Part shown: positions 1-8,068 of the stretch, in pieces
Numbering within the stretch: the stretch's first letter is position 1
How the letters are laid out: each line of letters starts with the position of its first letter
Source of the DNA: Deminuibacter soli
GTDB lineage: Bacteria > Bacteroidota > Bacteroidia > Chitinophagales > Chitinophagaceae
NCBI RefSeq assembly: GCF_003412455.1
Contig: NZ_QTJU01000003.1
Coordinates: 62,001-126,000, forward strand
DNA length: 64,000 bases
Direction of reading: 5' to 3'
Notes under the pieces: model-generated
Told to the model about the DNA's origin: nothing
Databases searched by the model: none
What the model saw: only the letters and a program-made list of their open reading frames with translations
Translations under genes and position numbers: made by a program

Positions 1-180
1 AAAGCCTTTTCGGGCTACTATTGCAACTTTTGGCGGAAGCGCTTAGCAGGGTGATATTCTGCCGGTTATAGGGCCAATCTTTTATATGCGCGTTAACGTT
101 TTTAACAAAAAGGGTTTATTTATTATGCTACACTGTAAGTTGTTTTTGCCCTAATTTCGCGCTTGAAACCACTTATCAAG
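1..180. other. Window start, no gene supported
   Basis: All three forward frames close within the first 71 bases, so no upstream coding end can be called with confidence. The stretch is AT-rich towards its right end and leads into ccmE. The only signal is the TAATTTCG box at 152-159. Confidence 0.5.
152..159 (+). promoter_or_regulatory. Possible -7 promoter box of ccmE
   Basis: TAATTTCG resembles the Bacteroidota -7 consensus TAnnTTTG and lies 21 bases before the ccmE ATG. Similar TAnnTTCG boxes occur just before smc and gtrA. No clear -33 TTG was found at the right spacing, so this is tentative. Confidence 0.35.
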
Positions 181-594
181 ATGAAGAAGACGCATATTAT
201 TGCGCTGGTGCTTATTGCTGTGTCTATCGCTGTTTTAATCAGCTTTATGGGAGATACTTCTACCTACGACACCATTGCATCTGCGAGGCAAAAAGAAGGG
301 AAATTCGTCCACCTGATCGCTAAAATGGATAAAACGCATCCCGTGGATTACGATCCGGTGAAAAATCCCAACTACCTGAGCTTTACCGCCATTGATACTT
401 TGGGCAATGCCATTAAAGTGGTTTACCACAACAACAAACCTACCGACATGGAGAAAAGTGAGCGCCTGGTGCTGAAAGGACGGGTACAGGGCGATCATTT
501 TGAATGCAAAGATATTTTATTGAAATGTCCCAGCAAATACAAAGACGATCCCAATGCCGTGCAGAAAAATGTAAACGCTGCGGTTTTGCAATAA
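181..594 (+). CDS. ccmE: Cytochrome c maturation haem chaperone CcmE
   Basis: CcmE carries haem covalently on the outer face of the cytoplasmic membrane and hands it to the CcmF step, encoded 39 bases downstream. The 137-residue product has one N-terminal membrane anchor (about residues 5-23) and a small periplasmic domain. The haem-attachment site at residues 116-120 reads CPSKY, so a cysteine stands where the classic HxxxY motif has histidine (CxxxY variant). An in-frame TTG lies 18 bases upstream at 163; ATG 181 is preferred because it gives the usual short cytoplasmic tail. No ccmC or ccmD is visible upstream, but the window begins there. Family assignment is firm; the chemistry of the variant motif is inferred. 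Confidence 0.88.
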   Translation: MKKTHIIALVLIAVSIAVLISFMGDTSTYDTIASARQKEGKFVHLIAKMDKTHPVDYDPVKNPNYLSFTAIDTLGNAIKVVYHNNKPTDMEKSERLVLKGRVQGDHFECKDILLKCPSKYKDDPNAVQKNVNAAVLQ

Positions 595-633
595 TCCCGC
601 TGCAGCCCCGGGCTGCGGTAAACCCCCTCATAA

Positions 634-3099
634 ATGAATTACATAGGTGAACACTTATTGCCCGGCCAGCTCGGACATTTTTTCGCCGTACTGGCGCTTG
701 TTGCTGCTGTTATCGCTACCATCGCATATTTTAAAGCCAACAGGGAAAAAATTCCTGCCGACAAAGCCAGCTGGCTGCGTTTGGCACGTGCGGCTTTTAT
801 TATAGAATCCATTGCCGTTGCAGGCACTTTTATTACACTTTTTTATATTGTAAGCAATCACTACAGCGAATACTTCTTTGCCTGGAACCACTCTTCCCGT
901 TCACTGCAGCCGCAGTACCTGCTGGCCTGTATATGGGAAGACCAGTCTGGCAGTTTCCTGTTGTGGAATATATGGCATGTAGTGCTGGGCTGGTGCATTA
1001 TTCTGCGCGCCAAAAAATGGGAAGCACCGGTAATGACGGTGGTAAACTTTGCGCAGTTCTGTATAGGCACCATGCTCATTGGTATTTACATCGGCGGTAC
1101 CAAAATAGGCGCCAATCCCTTTATTTTATTCAGGGAGCAAATGCCCAACCTGCCGCTGTTTACCAATCCCGATTACCTGAGCATACCGCGTGTGCGTGAT
1201 GGTAACGACCTTAACGCACTGCTGCAGAACTACTGGATGGTAATTCACCCGCCGGTACTGTTTCTCGGTTTTGCTTCTACCATTATACCCTTTGCCTTTG
1301 CATACGCAGGCCTGGTAAACAAAGACCATAGCTGGACGCGTATATCGCTGTCCTGGGCCGGTTTTTCAGGTGCTGTACTTGGCGTAGGCATTATGATGGG
1401 TGCTGCCTGGGCTTACGAAAGTTTGTCGTTCGGCGGCTACTGGGCATGGGATCCGGTTGAAAATGCTTCGCTGGTGCCCTGGCTGGTAATGGTAGCCGGT
1501 TTGCATACCAACCTGGTATACCGCCACAGTGAATATTCTTTGCGCAGTACTTACCTGTTCTATATACTGGCTTTTTCGCTGGTATTGTATTCCACCTTCC
1601 TTACCCGCAGCGGTATACTGGGCGACAGCTCGGTGCACGCGTTTACAGGGGCGGATATGACTACCCAGCTGGCCTTGTTTGTACTGGTATTCTTTTTACC
1701 CGGCATGTACCTGTTTTTCAAAGAAAGGAAAAACATTCCCACCATTGCGCGGGAAGAAAATACCTACAGCCGTGAGTTCTGGATGTTTATCGGTGCGCTG
1801 GTATTATTGCTGGCAGGCATTATTATTATTGCCAAAACATCTACACCGGTAGTGAACAAAGTATTTGGTACCAGCATCGCCGATCCCGAAGATCCCAAGT
1901 TTGCACACAACCAGATCCAGATATTTATTGCGATCATTATTGGTGTGTTAACGGCCATCACACAGTATTTCAAATACAAGGCCACACCCAAAGGTGCATT
2001 CTGGAAAAAGATTATGCTGCCAACCATTATTGCAGTGGTTATCAGCGCCAGCATCAGTGCATTCGGCGGTGTGAATTACAATGAAAAAGGCATCGGCTTC
2101 CTGGTAGCGATACACCTCGGCATTTTTGCCAGTGTGTATGCAGTAGTAGCCAATGCAGGTTATATATGGCTGGGCATGAACGGTAAGATAAAAGCCGCAG
2201 GCGCTTCTGTTGCACACGTAGGTTTTGGCCTGGTGCTGTTGGGTATCTTAATCTCATCGAGCAAGAAAACCGTGCTTAGCTGGAATACGACGGGCATTAC
2301 TCCTTTACAGGCCCCTGATCCCAAACAAAAGAACAGTTTGTCCGGCGACCCGGCTGAGAACATCACCCTGTTTAAAGGCATCCGCACCGATATGGGTAAA
2401 TACCATGTTACCTACCAGGGCGATTCGCTGAACCAGTACGACCGCAAGAAGTATTTCCAGCTGTTGTTCGAGGACAAGGCTACCGGCAAAGCGTTTGCAT
2501 TGTACCCTGATATCATGCGTATGAACAAGGGGCAGGAAGAACCTTCTGCCAACCCCGATGCCAAACATTACTGGAACAGGGACGTGTTTGTATACATCAC
2601 TTCCTGGATTGACGGCAACAAAAAAGATACCGCAGGTTTTGTTCCCAGGCAGATGAAAGTAGGGGATACCGTATTCTACTCCAACGGCATGATTGTGCTG
2701 AACAAGGTAAACGTAAACCCTGCAGACAATAAACTGAAACTGGAACCGAACGAAACAGCCATGGTGCTGGATGTGACGGTGATTTCAAAAGAAGGAACCA
2801 GGTACCAGGCCAACCCCGGCGTTGCTATTTCACAGAATGCACAAAACGCACGCAGTCTGCCCGATACAGTAGTAGCGCAAAACCTGGCATTGCAGTTTAA
2901 CCGGGTGATTGACGAGAAAGAAGGCAAGCTGGAACTGGGCATTAAGGAAGACAGGGCGATGAATACCCTGCTTACTGCCAAGGTGTATGAGTTTCCGTTT
3001 ATTTTCGTGTTGTGGATTGGTGTAATTGTAATGGCCGTAGGCTTTGTAATGAGCATGTGGCAACGAATAAAACGAGACAACAAATTAGCGAGAGCATAA
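634..3099 (+). CDS. ccmF: Haem lyase subunit CcmF (WWD family)
   Basis: Polytopic membrane protein that receives haem from CcmE and takes part in its ligation to apocytochrome c. The 821-residue chain has many membrane segments. The haem-handling WWD signature lies at about residues 259-284 (AWAYESLSFGGYWAWDPVEN), and HPPVLFLGF at about 205-213 is a conserved haem-ligand region of the family. A periplasmic domain occupies about residues 560-780, before the last membrane segment. It follows ccmE in the same direction with a short gap, so the two are probably cotranscribed. A strong hairpin terminator starts right after the stop codon. In Bacteroidota such genes are sometimes labelled ccsA. Confidence 0.9.
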   Translation: MNYIGEHLLPGQLGHFFAVLALVAAVIATIAYFKANREKIPADKASWLRLARAAFIIESIAVAGTFITLFYIVSNHYSEYFFAWNHSSRSLQPQYLLACIWEDQSGSFLLWNIWHVVLGWCIILRAKKWEAPVMTVVNFAQFCIGTMLIGIYIGGTKIGANPFILFREQMPNLPLFTNPDYLSIPRVRDGNDLNALLQNYWMVIHPPVLFLGFASTIIPFAFAYAGLVNKDHSWTRISLSWAGFSGAVLGVGIMMGAAWAYESLSFGGYWAWDPVENASLVPWLVMVAGLHTNLVYRHSEYSLRSTYLFYILAFSLVLYSTFLTRSGILGDSSVHAFTGADMTTQLALFVLVFFLPGMYLFFKERKNIPTIAREENTYSREFWMFIGALVLLLAGIIIIAKTSTPVVNKVFGTSIADPEDPKFAHNQIQIFIAIIIGVLTAITQYFKYKATPKGAFWKKIMLPTIIAVVISASISAFGGVNYNEKGIGFLVAIHLGIFASVYAVVANAGYIWLGMNGKIKAAGASVAHVGFGLVLLGILISSSKKTVLSWNTTGITPLQAPDPKQKNSLSGDPAENITLFKGIRTDMGKYHVTYQGDSLNQYDRKKYFQLLFEDKATGKAFALYPDIMRMNKGQEEPSANPDAKHYWNRDVFVYITSWIDGNKKDTAGFVPRQMKVGDTVFYSNGMIVLNKVNVNPADNKLKLEPNETAMVLDVTVISKEGTRYQANPGVAISQNAQNARSLPDTVVAQNLALQFNRVIDEKEGKLELGIKEDRAMNTLLTAKVYEFPFIFVLWIGVIVMAVGFVMSMWQRIKRDNKLARA

Positions 3100-3100
3100 A

Positions 3101-3134
3101 AAAACGCCCCCGGCTGAACCGGGGGCGTTTTTTC
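3101..3134 (+). terminator. Rho-independent terminator after ccmF
   Basis: A 13-base stem (AAAACGCCCCCGG at 3101-3113, complement at 3119-3131) with a 5-base loop is followed by a T run. It begins 2 bases after the ccmF stop. Confidence 0.92.
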
Positions 3135-3291
3135 GAGAATCGAGATTCGACAGTCGAGACTATCTCGGCGAGTATAAAATTACTTTCGCCCACTGCTGTG
3201 TCCTCACAGCAGCTCATAATTGGATAAAGCTTGCGGCTGTTTTATTCACTATTCACTATTGCCTATTCACCGGCTTTGTTTTCACTCACCA
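3133..3291. repeat. Mosaic intergenic repeat, modules A-G-D-C
   Basis: Fills the gap between the converging ccmF and lipoprotein genes. Module A in reverse orientation lies at 3133-3172 (starts TCGAGAATCGAGATTCGAC). Hairpin module G is at 3193-3212 (arm CTGCTGTG, loop TCCT). Module D (AAGCTTGCGGCTGT) is at 3227-3240. Module C in reverse orientation (TTTATTCACTATTCACTATT and onward) is at 3241-3291. Each module recurs elsewhere in the window in other combinations. Confidence 0.8.
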
Positions 3292-3299
3292 CCACACGC

Positions 3300-3572
3300 T
3301 CATTTCTTCTTCTTTGGTGCTGCTTTAACAGGTGTTTTTGCCGGTTTTACTGCTGCGGCTTTTGCGATAGAATCTACTTTAAATAGTGCGGTTTGCAGTA
3401 ACACGCTGTCGCAGTCGCGGTGCAATTGGGCAGCTACTTTTTTTACTTTTTCTTCCATGTTCATAGCTGCCTGCAATTGCTGCCGGGCCGCCTCCTGTTT
3501 ATCTGCAACAGGCTGTTGGCAGGCGAGGGTGCACAGGCACAAGGCTGTTAAAATGATTTTGTTTGTGCTCAT
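3300..3572 (-). CDS. Small lipoprotein, lysine-rich tail
   Basis: A 90-residue putative lipoprotein of unknown function. The signal peptide (about residues 4-17) ends in a lipobox with the acylated cysteine near residue 18 (TLAC). The mature part is mostly charged helix (QEAARQQLQAAMNMEEKVKK) and ends in a proline/alanine/lysine tail with KKKK. Its start overlaps the stop of the upstream lipoprotein gene by four bases (ATGA), so the two are translationally coupled. Both proteins share a CDS...DS pattern in the mature region, which suggests an old tandem duplication. No known domain was recognised. Confidence 0.72.
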   Translation of the reverse strand: MSTNKIILTALCLCTLACQQPVADKQEAARQQLQAAMNMEEKVKKVAAQLHRDCDSVLLQTALFKVDSIAKAAAVKPAKTPVKAAPKKKK

Positions 3573-3826
3573 TGTGCCGAATCTTTTTTAAGGTGTTGCA
3601 GGGAATCTATCAGTAGGGGCAGCCTGTATTTATTGGCAGAATCACATTGCTGTTGTACTGCCTTGTAGGCCGAATCAATACGTATGCTTGCAATGGAATC
3701 GAGCTTTTTTTCAAACTCCAGTGTTGTGTCACTTACTTCATCAGATTTGCCGGCAGGAGAGCACCCGCAACAACAGTAAAGGTTTAAGAAAACAATAACA
3801 AATGCGCCAATTAGTTTTGCATGCAT
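3569..3826 (-). CDS. Small lipoprotein with cysteine-rich lipobox
   Basis: An 85-residue putative lipoprotein. ATG at 3826 is chosen because it places a hydrophobic signal segment (LIGAFVIVFLNLY) and a cysteine-rich lipobox (CCCGC) directly at the N-terminus; an open frame continues 240 bases further upstream without signal-like sequence. The mature part is helical and polar (FEKKLDSIASIRIDSAYKAV) and contains QQCDSANKY...IDSL, similar to the second gene of the pair. It is transcribed away from the DUF4294 gene and coupled by ATGA to the lipoprotein gene downstream. Function unknown. Confidence 0.7.
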   Translation of the reverse strand: MHAKLIGAFVIVFLNLYCCCGCSPAGKSDEVSDTTLEFEKKLDSIASIRIDSAYKAVQQQCDSANKYRLPLLIDSLQHLKKDSAQ

Positions 3827-3887
3827 AGCAGCTTCATTACCCGGTTGAATGTCTATATTTACGTATCGGCGTGCCGATGTTTTTACC

Positions 3888-4517
3888 ATGAGGTATTGTA
3901 AAAATACAATTCGCTTTGCATTCGTGAGCTTTGTGCTGGTTATTTGTGCGGCCAACCGTACACATGCCCAGAATGGCACCGGTATGTACGATACCATCCG
4001 GGTAAACGCATGCATTGAATCGAACGGTGATACAGTGCCCTGTTCGTTTTTACCGCCGGTATACATCTACACGCATTTAACACCCAAATGGCGGGCTTAT
4101 CATGCAGAGTGGACACGCCTGCGCAATGCGGTGTATGTGACCTATCCTTACGCCATTGCAGCTTCACGGGTAATGAACCAGATTAATGCACAACTGGTAA
4201 ATGTGAACGACCGCAAGCAGCGCAAAAGCATCATCAAATCGCGCGAGAAAGAGTTGAAACGCGAGTTTGCCGACAAGCTCACCCAGCTCTCGGTATACCA
4301 GGGCAAAGTGCTCATGAAACTCATTCACCGCCAAACAGGCAATAACTGCTACGAAATCATTGATGAATACAAGGGCGGCTTTACCGCTGCATTTTACCAG
4401 ACAGTGGCCATTGTATTTGGTTCTAACCTGAAACAGGACTATGAGCCTGCCGGGAAAGACCAGGCCATGGAATCCATTGTGGTAGATGTGGAGCGCATGT
4501 ACGGGGTAAGACGGTAA
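3888..4517 (+). CDS. Exported DUF4294 protein
   Basis: Resembles the DUF4294 family of Bacteroidota, whose role is unknown. ATG 3888 gives a 209-residue protein with an N-terminal signal peptide ending near THAQ at about residue 28; the ATG at 3849 would put 13 extra residues before the signal. The mature part has the family-like stretch PPVYIYTHLTPKWRAYHAEW, then a basic helical region (RKQRKSIIKSREKELKREF) and an aromatic C-terminal section (YQGKVLMKLIHRQTGNNCY). It is divergent from the two lipoprotein genes and precedes bshB1 by about 110 bases. Confidence 0.72.
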   Translation: MRYCKNTIRFAFVSFVLVICAANRTHAQNGTGMYDTIRVNACIESNGDTVPCSFLPPVYIYTHLTPKWRAYHAEWTRLRNAVYVTYPYAIAASRVMNQINAQLVNVNDRKQRKSIIKSREKELKREFADKLTQLSVYQGKVLMKLIHRQTGNNCYEIIDEYKGGFTAAFYQTVAIVFGSNLKQDYEPAGKDQAMESIVVDVERMYGVRR

Positions 4518-4609
4518 CCCTATGTTAAATATTGCGCAGTTCCTGTATCCAACAGCCTCTTTCTCAATATCCTTCCCGATTGCGATAGTGTTTTTACGTA
4601 TAATTGGTG

Positions 4610-4617
4610 TAATTTGC
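4610..4617 (+). promoter_or_regulatory. Possible -7 box of bshB1
   Basis: TAATTTGC, followed by GGC, resembles the TAnnTTTGC promoter element and ends 9 bases before the ATG at 4627, implying a very short leader. No convincing -33 element was found. Confidence 0.35.
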
Positions 4618-4626
4618 GGCACATTT

Positions 4627-5364
4627 ATGAAGGTAGATATTCTTGCTTTTGGCGTACATCCCGACGATGTGGAATTAGGATGCTCAGGAACCCTGATTGC
4701 CTCTGCGCAGCAGGGTAAGAAAGTAGCTGTTGTTGATTTAACACAAGGCGAGCTTGGAACTCGCGGCACCATTGAAACACGCACGGCCGAAGCTGCTGAA
4801 GCAGCAAAGATTATGGGTGTACATGCAAGGGAAAACCTTAAAATGGCAGACGGCTTTTTCCAGATAGATGAACAAAACATTAAGAAAGTAATTGTCGCTA
4901 TCCGGAAATACCAGCCTGATATAGTTTTGTGTAACGCGCTGGAAGACCGCCATCCGGATCACGGAAGGAGTTCACAGCTGGTAGAAGACGCGGCTTTTTT
5001 GTCGGGTTTGCGTAAGATTGAAACCGCAGTTGACGGAGTGGCACAAGAAGCCTGGCGACCCAAGTATGTATTTCACTACATACAGGATCGTTACCTGAAG
5101 CCCGATTTTGTATTTGATATTTCTGCACACATGGAGCAGAAAATTAAAGCGGTGCAGGCCTATCATACCCAGTTTCATTCTCCCGCAACCACCAATACCC
5201 ACGAGCCGCAAACCTACATTTCATCGCCCGATTTCCTTGACACCATCACTGCACGTGCATTGATGCTGGGCAAAAGAATAGGGGTGCGTTATGCAGAGGG
5301 CTATATTTCGAAGAAAATGCCGGGCATCAGCGATTTTGATGCTTTTGTGCAGCAAACAACATAA
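4627..5364 (+). CDS. bshB1: Bacillithiol biosynthesis deacetylase BshB1
   Basis: Zinc-dependent LmbE/PIG-L type deacetylase that converts GlcNAc-malate to GlcN-malate in bacillithiol synthesis, a cytoplasmic step. The 245-residue product starts MKVDILAFGVHPDDVELGC; the metal site is H11, D14 (HPDD) and H112 (HPDH at 109-112). The frame is open upstream to 4522, but ATG 4627 sits where the conserved strand begins. The other bacillithiol genes (bshA, bshC) are not in the window. The AHPDDVELGC-like start and the size of about 240 residues favour BshB1 over other PIG-L deacetylases. Confidence 0.87.
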   Translation: MKVDILAFGVHPDDVELGCSGTLIASAQQGKKVAVVDLTQGELGTRGTIETRTAEAAEAAKIMGVHARENLKMADGFFQIDEQNIKKVIVAIRKYQPDIVLCNALEDRHPDHGRSSQLVEDAAFLSGLRKIETAVDGVAQEAWRPKYVFHYIQDRYLKPDFVFDISAHMEQKIKAVQAYHTQFHSPATTNTHEPQTYISSPDFLDTITARALMLGKRIGVRYAEGYISKKMPGISDFDAFVQQTT

Positions 5365-5367
5365 CAC

Positions 5368-5400
5368 CGGAGGCAGAGTACCTGGTCCTCCGTTATTATA
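5368..5400 (+). terminator. Weak terminator-like hairpin after bshB1
   Basis: CGGAGG (5368-5373) pairs with CCTCCG (5387-5392), with a small inner CAG/CTG pairing, and TTATTATA follows. It starts 4 bases after the bshB1 stop. The stem is short. Confidence 0.35.
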
Positions 5401-5441
5401 AGTAACCCGATTTTATCATTTTTTGAAGCCTTTTAGAGTTT

Positions 5442-6512
5442 ATGCAAACGCCCAAATTTGCTCACCCCAAGCAGTCCTTTCACACCGTGCTGAAGACAAG
5501 GGTGAACGATTATTTTACGGAAAACGGGAAAGAATCAACCGGCAATTTTGCCCTGTGGAGTAAAGCCATTATCCTGCTGGTTGGTTATGTGCTCACTTAC
5601 ATTCACCTGGTGTTTTACACACCGGCTACTGTATGGGCCATTTTAGAATGTGTTTTGCTGGGTGGTCTTACCGCCGCCATCGGCTTTAATATTATGCACG
5701 ACGGCGGTCACGGCAGTTTCAGCAAGTACCCCGGTGTAAACAAATTTGCAGCTGCCGTAACACTTGGTTTTCTCGGCGGCAGCCATTTTATGTGGAACAT
5801 GAAGCACAACATTATTCACCATGCCTACACCAATGTTGACGGTATTGATGATGATATTGATGCAAAACCCTTCCTGCGCCTGGCTTCTACGCAGGAGAAA
5901 TACAAAATGCACCGCTACCAGCACCTGTATTTCTGGTTTTTCTATGCCTTCCTGTACCTGTACTGGATTTTCTTCTCCGATTACCGCAAATACTTCAGCG
6001 GCAAAGTAGGTCCTATTCCACTGAAGAAAATGAAGTTCAAAGATCATTTCTATTTCTGGCTGTATAAAGTGATTGCCCTGATTACCATGGTGGTAGTACC
6101 CATTTACACAGTTGGCGTAATACCTACCATTGTTGGCATACTGATTATGACTGCTTTTGCCGGGTTTATCCTGAGCATTGTATTCCAGCTGGCACATACC
6201 GTTGAGCATACTTCCTTCCCTGTGCAGGATGTGGAAAGCGGCCGCCTGGAAGACGAATGGGCCATTCACCAGTTAAAAACCACGGCCAACTTCGCTACCC
6301 GCAGCAAACTGGTATCCTGGCTTGTTGGCGGACTGAATTTCCAGATTGAACACCATTTGTTCCCTAAAATATCGCACGTACACTATCCTGCCATCAGCCG
6401 CATTATCAAAGAGGCCTGCCAGGAATACGGTGTACAGTATGTAGAATATAAACGCATGTCACAGGCCGTTGTATCGCACATCCTGTTCCTGAAACAAATG
6501 GGAACGGCGTAG
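5442..6512 (+). CDS. Fatty acid desaturase, front-end type
   Basis: Membrane di-iron desaturase acting on acyl-lipid or acyl-CoA chains. The 356-residue chain has the three histidine boxes: HDGGH (86-90), HNIIHH (122-127) and QIEHH (301-305). The Q replacing the first histidine of the third box is typical of delta-6/linoleoyl-CoA (front-end) desaturases, although there is no fused cytochrome b5 domain. Hydrophobic segments lie at about 40-60, 65-85, 160-180 and 205-250. It is followed by a strong terminator and is probably a single-gene unit. The exact double-bond position cannot be read from the sequence. Confidence 0.87.
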   Translation: MQTPKFAHPKQSFHTVLKTRVNDYFTENGKESTGNFALWSKAIILLVGYVLTYIHLVFYTPATVWAILECVLLGGLTAAIGFNIMHDGGHGSFSKYPGVNKFAAAVTLGFLGGSHFMWNMKHNIIHHAYTNVDGIDDDIDAKPFLRLASTQEKYKMHRYQHLYFWFFYAFLYLYWIFFSDYRKYFSGKVGPIPLKKMKFKDHFYFWLYKVIALITMVVVPIYTVGVIPTIVGILIMTAFAGFILSIVFQLAHTVEHTSFPVQDVESGRLEDEWAIHQLKTTANFATRSKLVSWLVGGLNFQIEHHLFPKISHVHYPAISRIIKEACQEYGVQYVEYKRMSQAVVSHILFLKQMGTA

Positions 6513-6529
6513 ATAGTGGGGCCTTAAAC

Positions 6530-6562
6530 AAAAAAGCCCGCGGCCGTGCCGCGGGCTTTTTT
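6530..6562 (+). terminator. Rho-independent terminator after the desaturase
   Basis: The arm GCCCGCGGC (6536-6544) pairs with GCCGCGGGC (6548-6556) around a CGT loop. An A run lies before and a T run (6557-6562) after. Confidence 0.92.
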
Positions 6563-6574
6563 GTGTGCGTGTTT

Positions 6575-6877
6575 GTGAGTGGTGAGTGAAAAACAAAGCC
6601 GGTGAATAGTGAATAGTCAATTGTGAATAAAACAGCCGCCGTTGCCGTTGCCGGTGTCCTCACCGGCAACATTCGCACCACAGGAAACAGCTGCAAGCCT
6701 GTTTGGTGTAAGCCGCCTCCGGCGACAGGTTTTATACTCGCTTAGATCGTCTCGACATGTCGACTGTCGATTCTCGGAATTGTTACTCGCTTAGATCGTC
6801 TCGACATGTCGACTGTCGATTCTCGGAATTGTTACTCGCTTAGATCGTCTCGAGGTGTCGATTCTCGATTCTCGATG
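6575..6877. repeat. Mosaic intergenic repeat, modules C-G-D-E-A
   Basis: Most of the 432-base gene-free stretch between the desaturase and aguB. Module C forward is at 6575-6637 (GTGAGTGGTGAGTGAAAAAC and onward). Hairpin G lies at 6647-6670 (arm GTTGCCGGTG, loop TCCT, perfect complement). A D-like AACAGCTGCAAGC is near 6686-6698. Module E (GCCGCCTCCGGCGAC) is at 6712-6726, and three tandem A copies follow from 6735. No reading frame of interest is present. Confidence 0.8.
6735..6877 (+). repeat. Three tandem copies of a 49-base module A unit
   Basis: Units start at 6735, 6784 and 6833. The first two match throughout and each contains the 12-base palindrome TCGACATGTCGA. The third keeps TACTCGCTTAGATCGTCTCG and then diverges to GAGGTGTCGATTCTCGATTC. 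Two near-identical copies suggest recent duplication. Confidence 0.85.
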
Positions 6878-6920
6878 GCTTTTTTCACATTTCATAACTT
6901 TCATTTTCGTTGCATAATGT

Positions 6921-6928
6921 TACCTTTG
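6921..6928 (+). promoter_or_regulatory. -7 promoter box of aguB
   Basis: TACCTTTG matches TAnnTTTG exactly and is followed by CGGC. It ends 16 bases before the aguB ATG, so the leader would be about 10 bases. It lies just outside the repeat cluster. Confidence 0.5.
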
Positions 6929-6944
6929 CGGCAAATTTGGAACT

Positions 6945-7820
6945 ATGTCAAAAGTAAAAGTAGGATTGGTGCAGATGACCTGTACCGCCAGCAAACAGGA
7001 GAACCTGGACAAGGCAATTGCCAAAGTACGTGAAGCGGCTGCACAAGGCGCGCAGATTGTATGTTTACAGGAACTGTTTACATCACTTTACTTCTGCGAC
7101 GTAGAAGATTACGATAATTTTTTACTGGCCGAAACCATTCCTGGTCCTTCAACAGATGCGTTGCAGCAGGTGGCCGGTGAACTGGGTGTGGTAATCATCG
7201 CTTCCCTGTTCGAGAAAAGGGCGCAGGGACTTTACCACAACACCACCGCTGTACTGGATGCGGATGGCAGCTACCTCGGCAAATACCGCAAAATGCACAT
7301 CCCCGACGACCCGGCTTATTACGAGAAATTCTATTTCACACCGGGCGACCTGGGTTATAAAGTATTCAAAACAAAATTTGCTACCATCGGCGTGCTGATC
7401 TGCTGGGATCAGTGGTATCCTGAAGCTGCACGTATTACTTCACTCATGGGTGCGGAAATCCTGTTTTATCCCACCGCTATCGGCTGGGCTACTTCACAGG
7501 ATGAAGCTACCAATGTGGAACAATACAACGCCTGGCAAACCATTCAGCGCAGCCATGCCGTAGCCAATGGTGTACACGTGGTAAGCGTGAACAGGGTAGG
7601 CTTTGAGCAGGATGGCCTGATGAAATTCTGGGGTGGCTCTTTTGTAGCCAATCCTTTCGGCACCATCATGTACCAGGCTTCACATGAAAACGAAGAAATC
7701 ATTATCCAGGAAATCGATACCAAACTGAGCGACCGCTACCGCACACACTGGCCGTTCATGCGCGACAGGCGTATTGATTCTTACCAACCCATTACCAAAC
7801 GTTATATTGACGAAGACTGA
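6945..7820 (+). CDS. aguB: N-carbamoylputrescine amidase
   Basis: Nitrilase-superfamily amidase that splits N-carbamoylputrescine into putrescine, CO2 and ammonia in the cytoplasm. The 291-residue chain has the catalytic triad E43 (LQELF), K116 (RKMHIP) and C153 (LICWDQW), with the family stretch GGSFVANPFGTI further on. The next gene is agmatine deiminase, which makes its substrate, so the pair completes putrescine synthesis from agmatine. The two are separated by 248 bases of repeats rather than sitting in a tight operon. Confidence 0.93.
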   Translation: MSKVKVGLVQMTCTASKQENLDKAIAKVREAAAQGAQIVCLQELFTSLYFCDVEDYDNFLLAETIPGPSTDALQQVAGELGVVIIASLFEKRAQGLYHNTTAVLDADGSYLGKYRKMHIPDDPAYYEKFYFTPGDLGYKVFKTKFATIGVLICWDQWYPEAARITSLMGAEILFYPTAIGWATSQDEATNVEQYNAWQTIQRSHAVANGVHVVSVNRVGFEQDGLMKFWGGSFVANPFGTIMYQASHENEEIIIQEIDTKLSDRYRTHWPFMRDRRIDSYQPITKRYIDED

Positions 7821-7821
7821 G

Positions 7822-8040
7822 AGCGAGCATCGAGAATCGACACCTCGAGACGATCTTAGCGGGTCCGATTCGTGAGCCGTCAGTTGTGAGTTGTGAGTTG
7901 TGAGTGATCTTAGCGAAGACTTTGTCGAGCATCGACGCGTCGACTATCTAAGCGAGGGTTTGGTCTAAGCGGATAAGTGGAAAACACTGCCGCAGGTCAA
8001 CGCCCCAACAGGCTATAAGCTATAAGCTTGCAGCTGTTCC
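7822..8040. repeat. Mosaic intergenic repeat, modules A-B-A-D
   Basis: Lies between aguB and aguA and begins at the aguB stop. Module A in reverse orientation occupies 7822-7863, module B (CGATTCGTGAGCCGTCAG and onward, with GTGAGTT words repeated) 7864-7920, and a second A 7921-7956 with the perfect palindrome TCGACGCGTCGA. Module D (AGCTATAAGCTTGCAGCTG) is near 8014-8036. It splits a two-gene pathway unit. Confidence 0.75.
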
Positions 8041-8068
8041 CTTTTCCAATAACTATATTCTGTATATC

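Noticed and set aside
6735-6877. CRISPR-like array
   Set aside because: The 49-base units are contiguous with no unique spacers, and the same unit occurs singly in other gaps.
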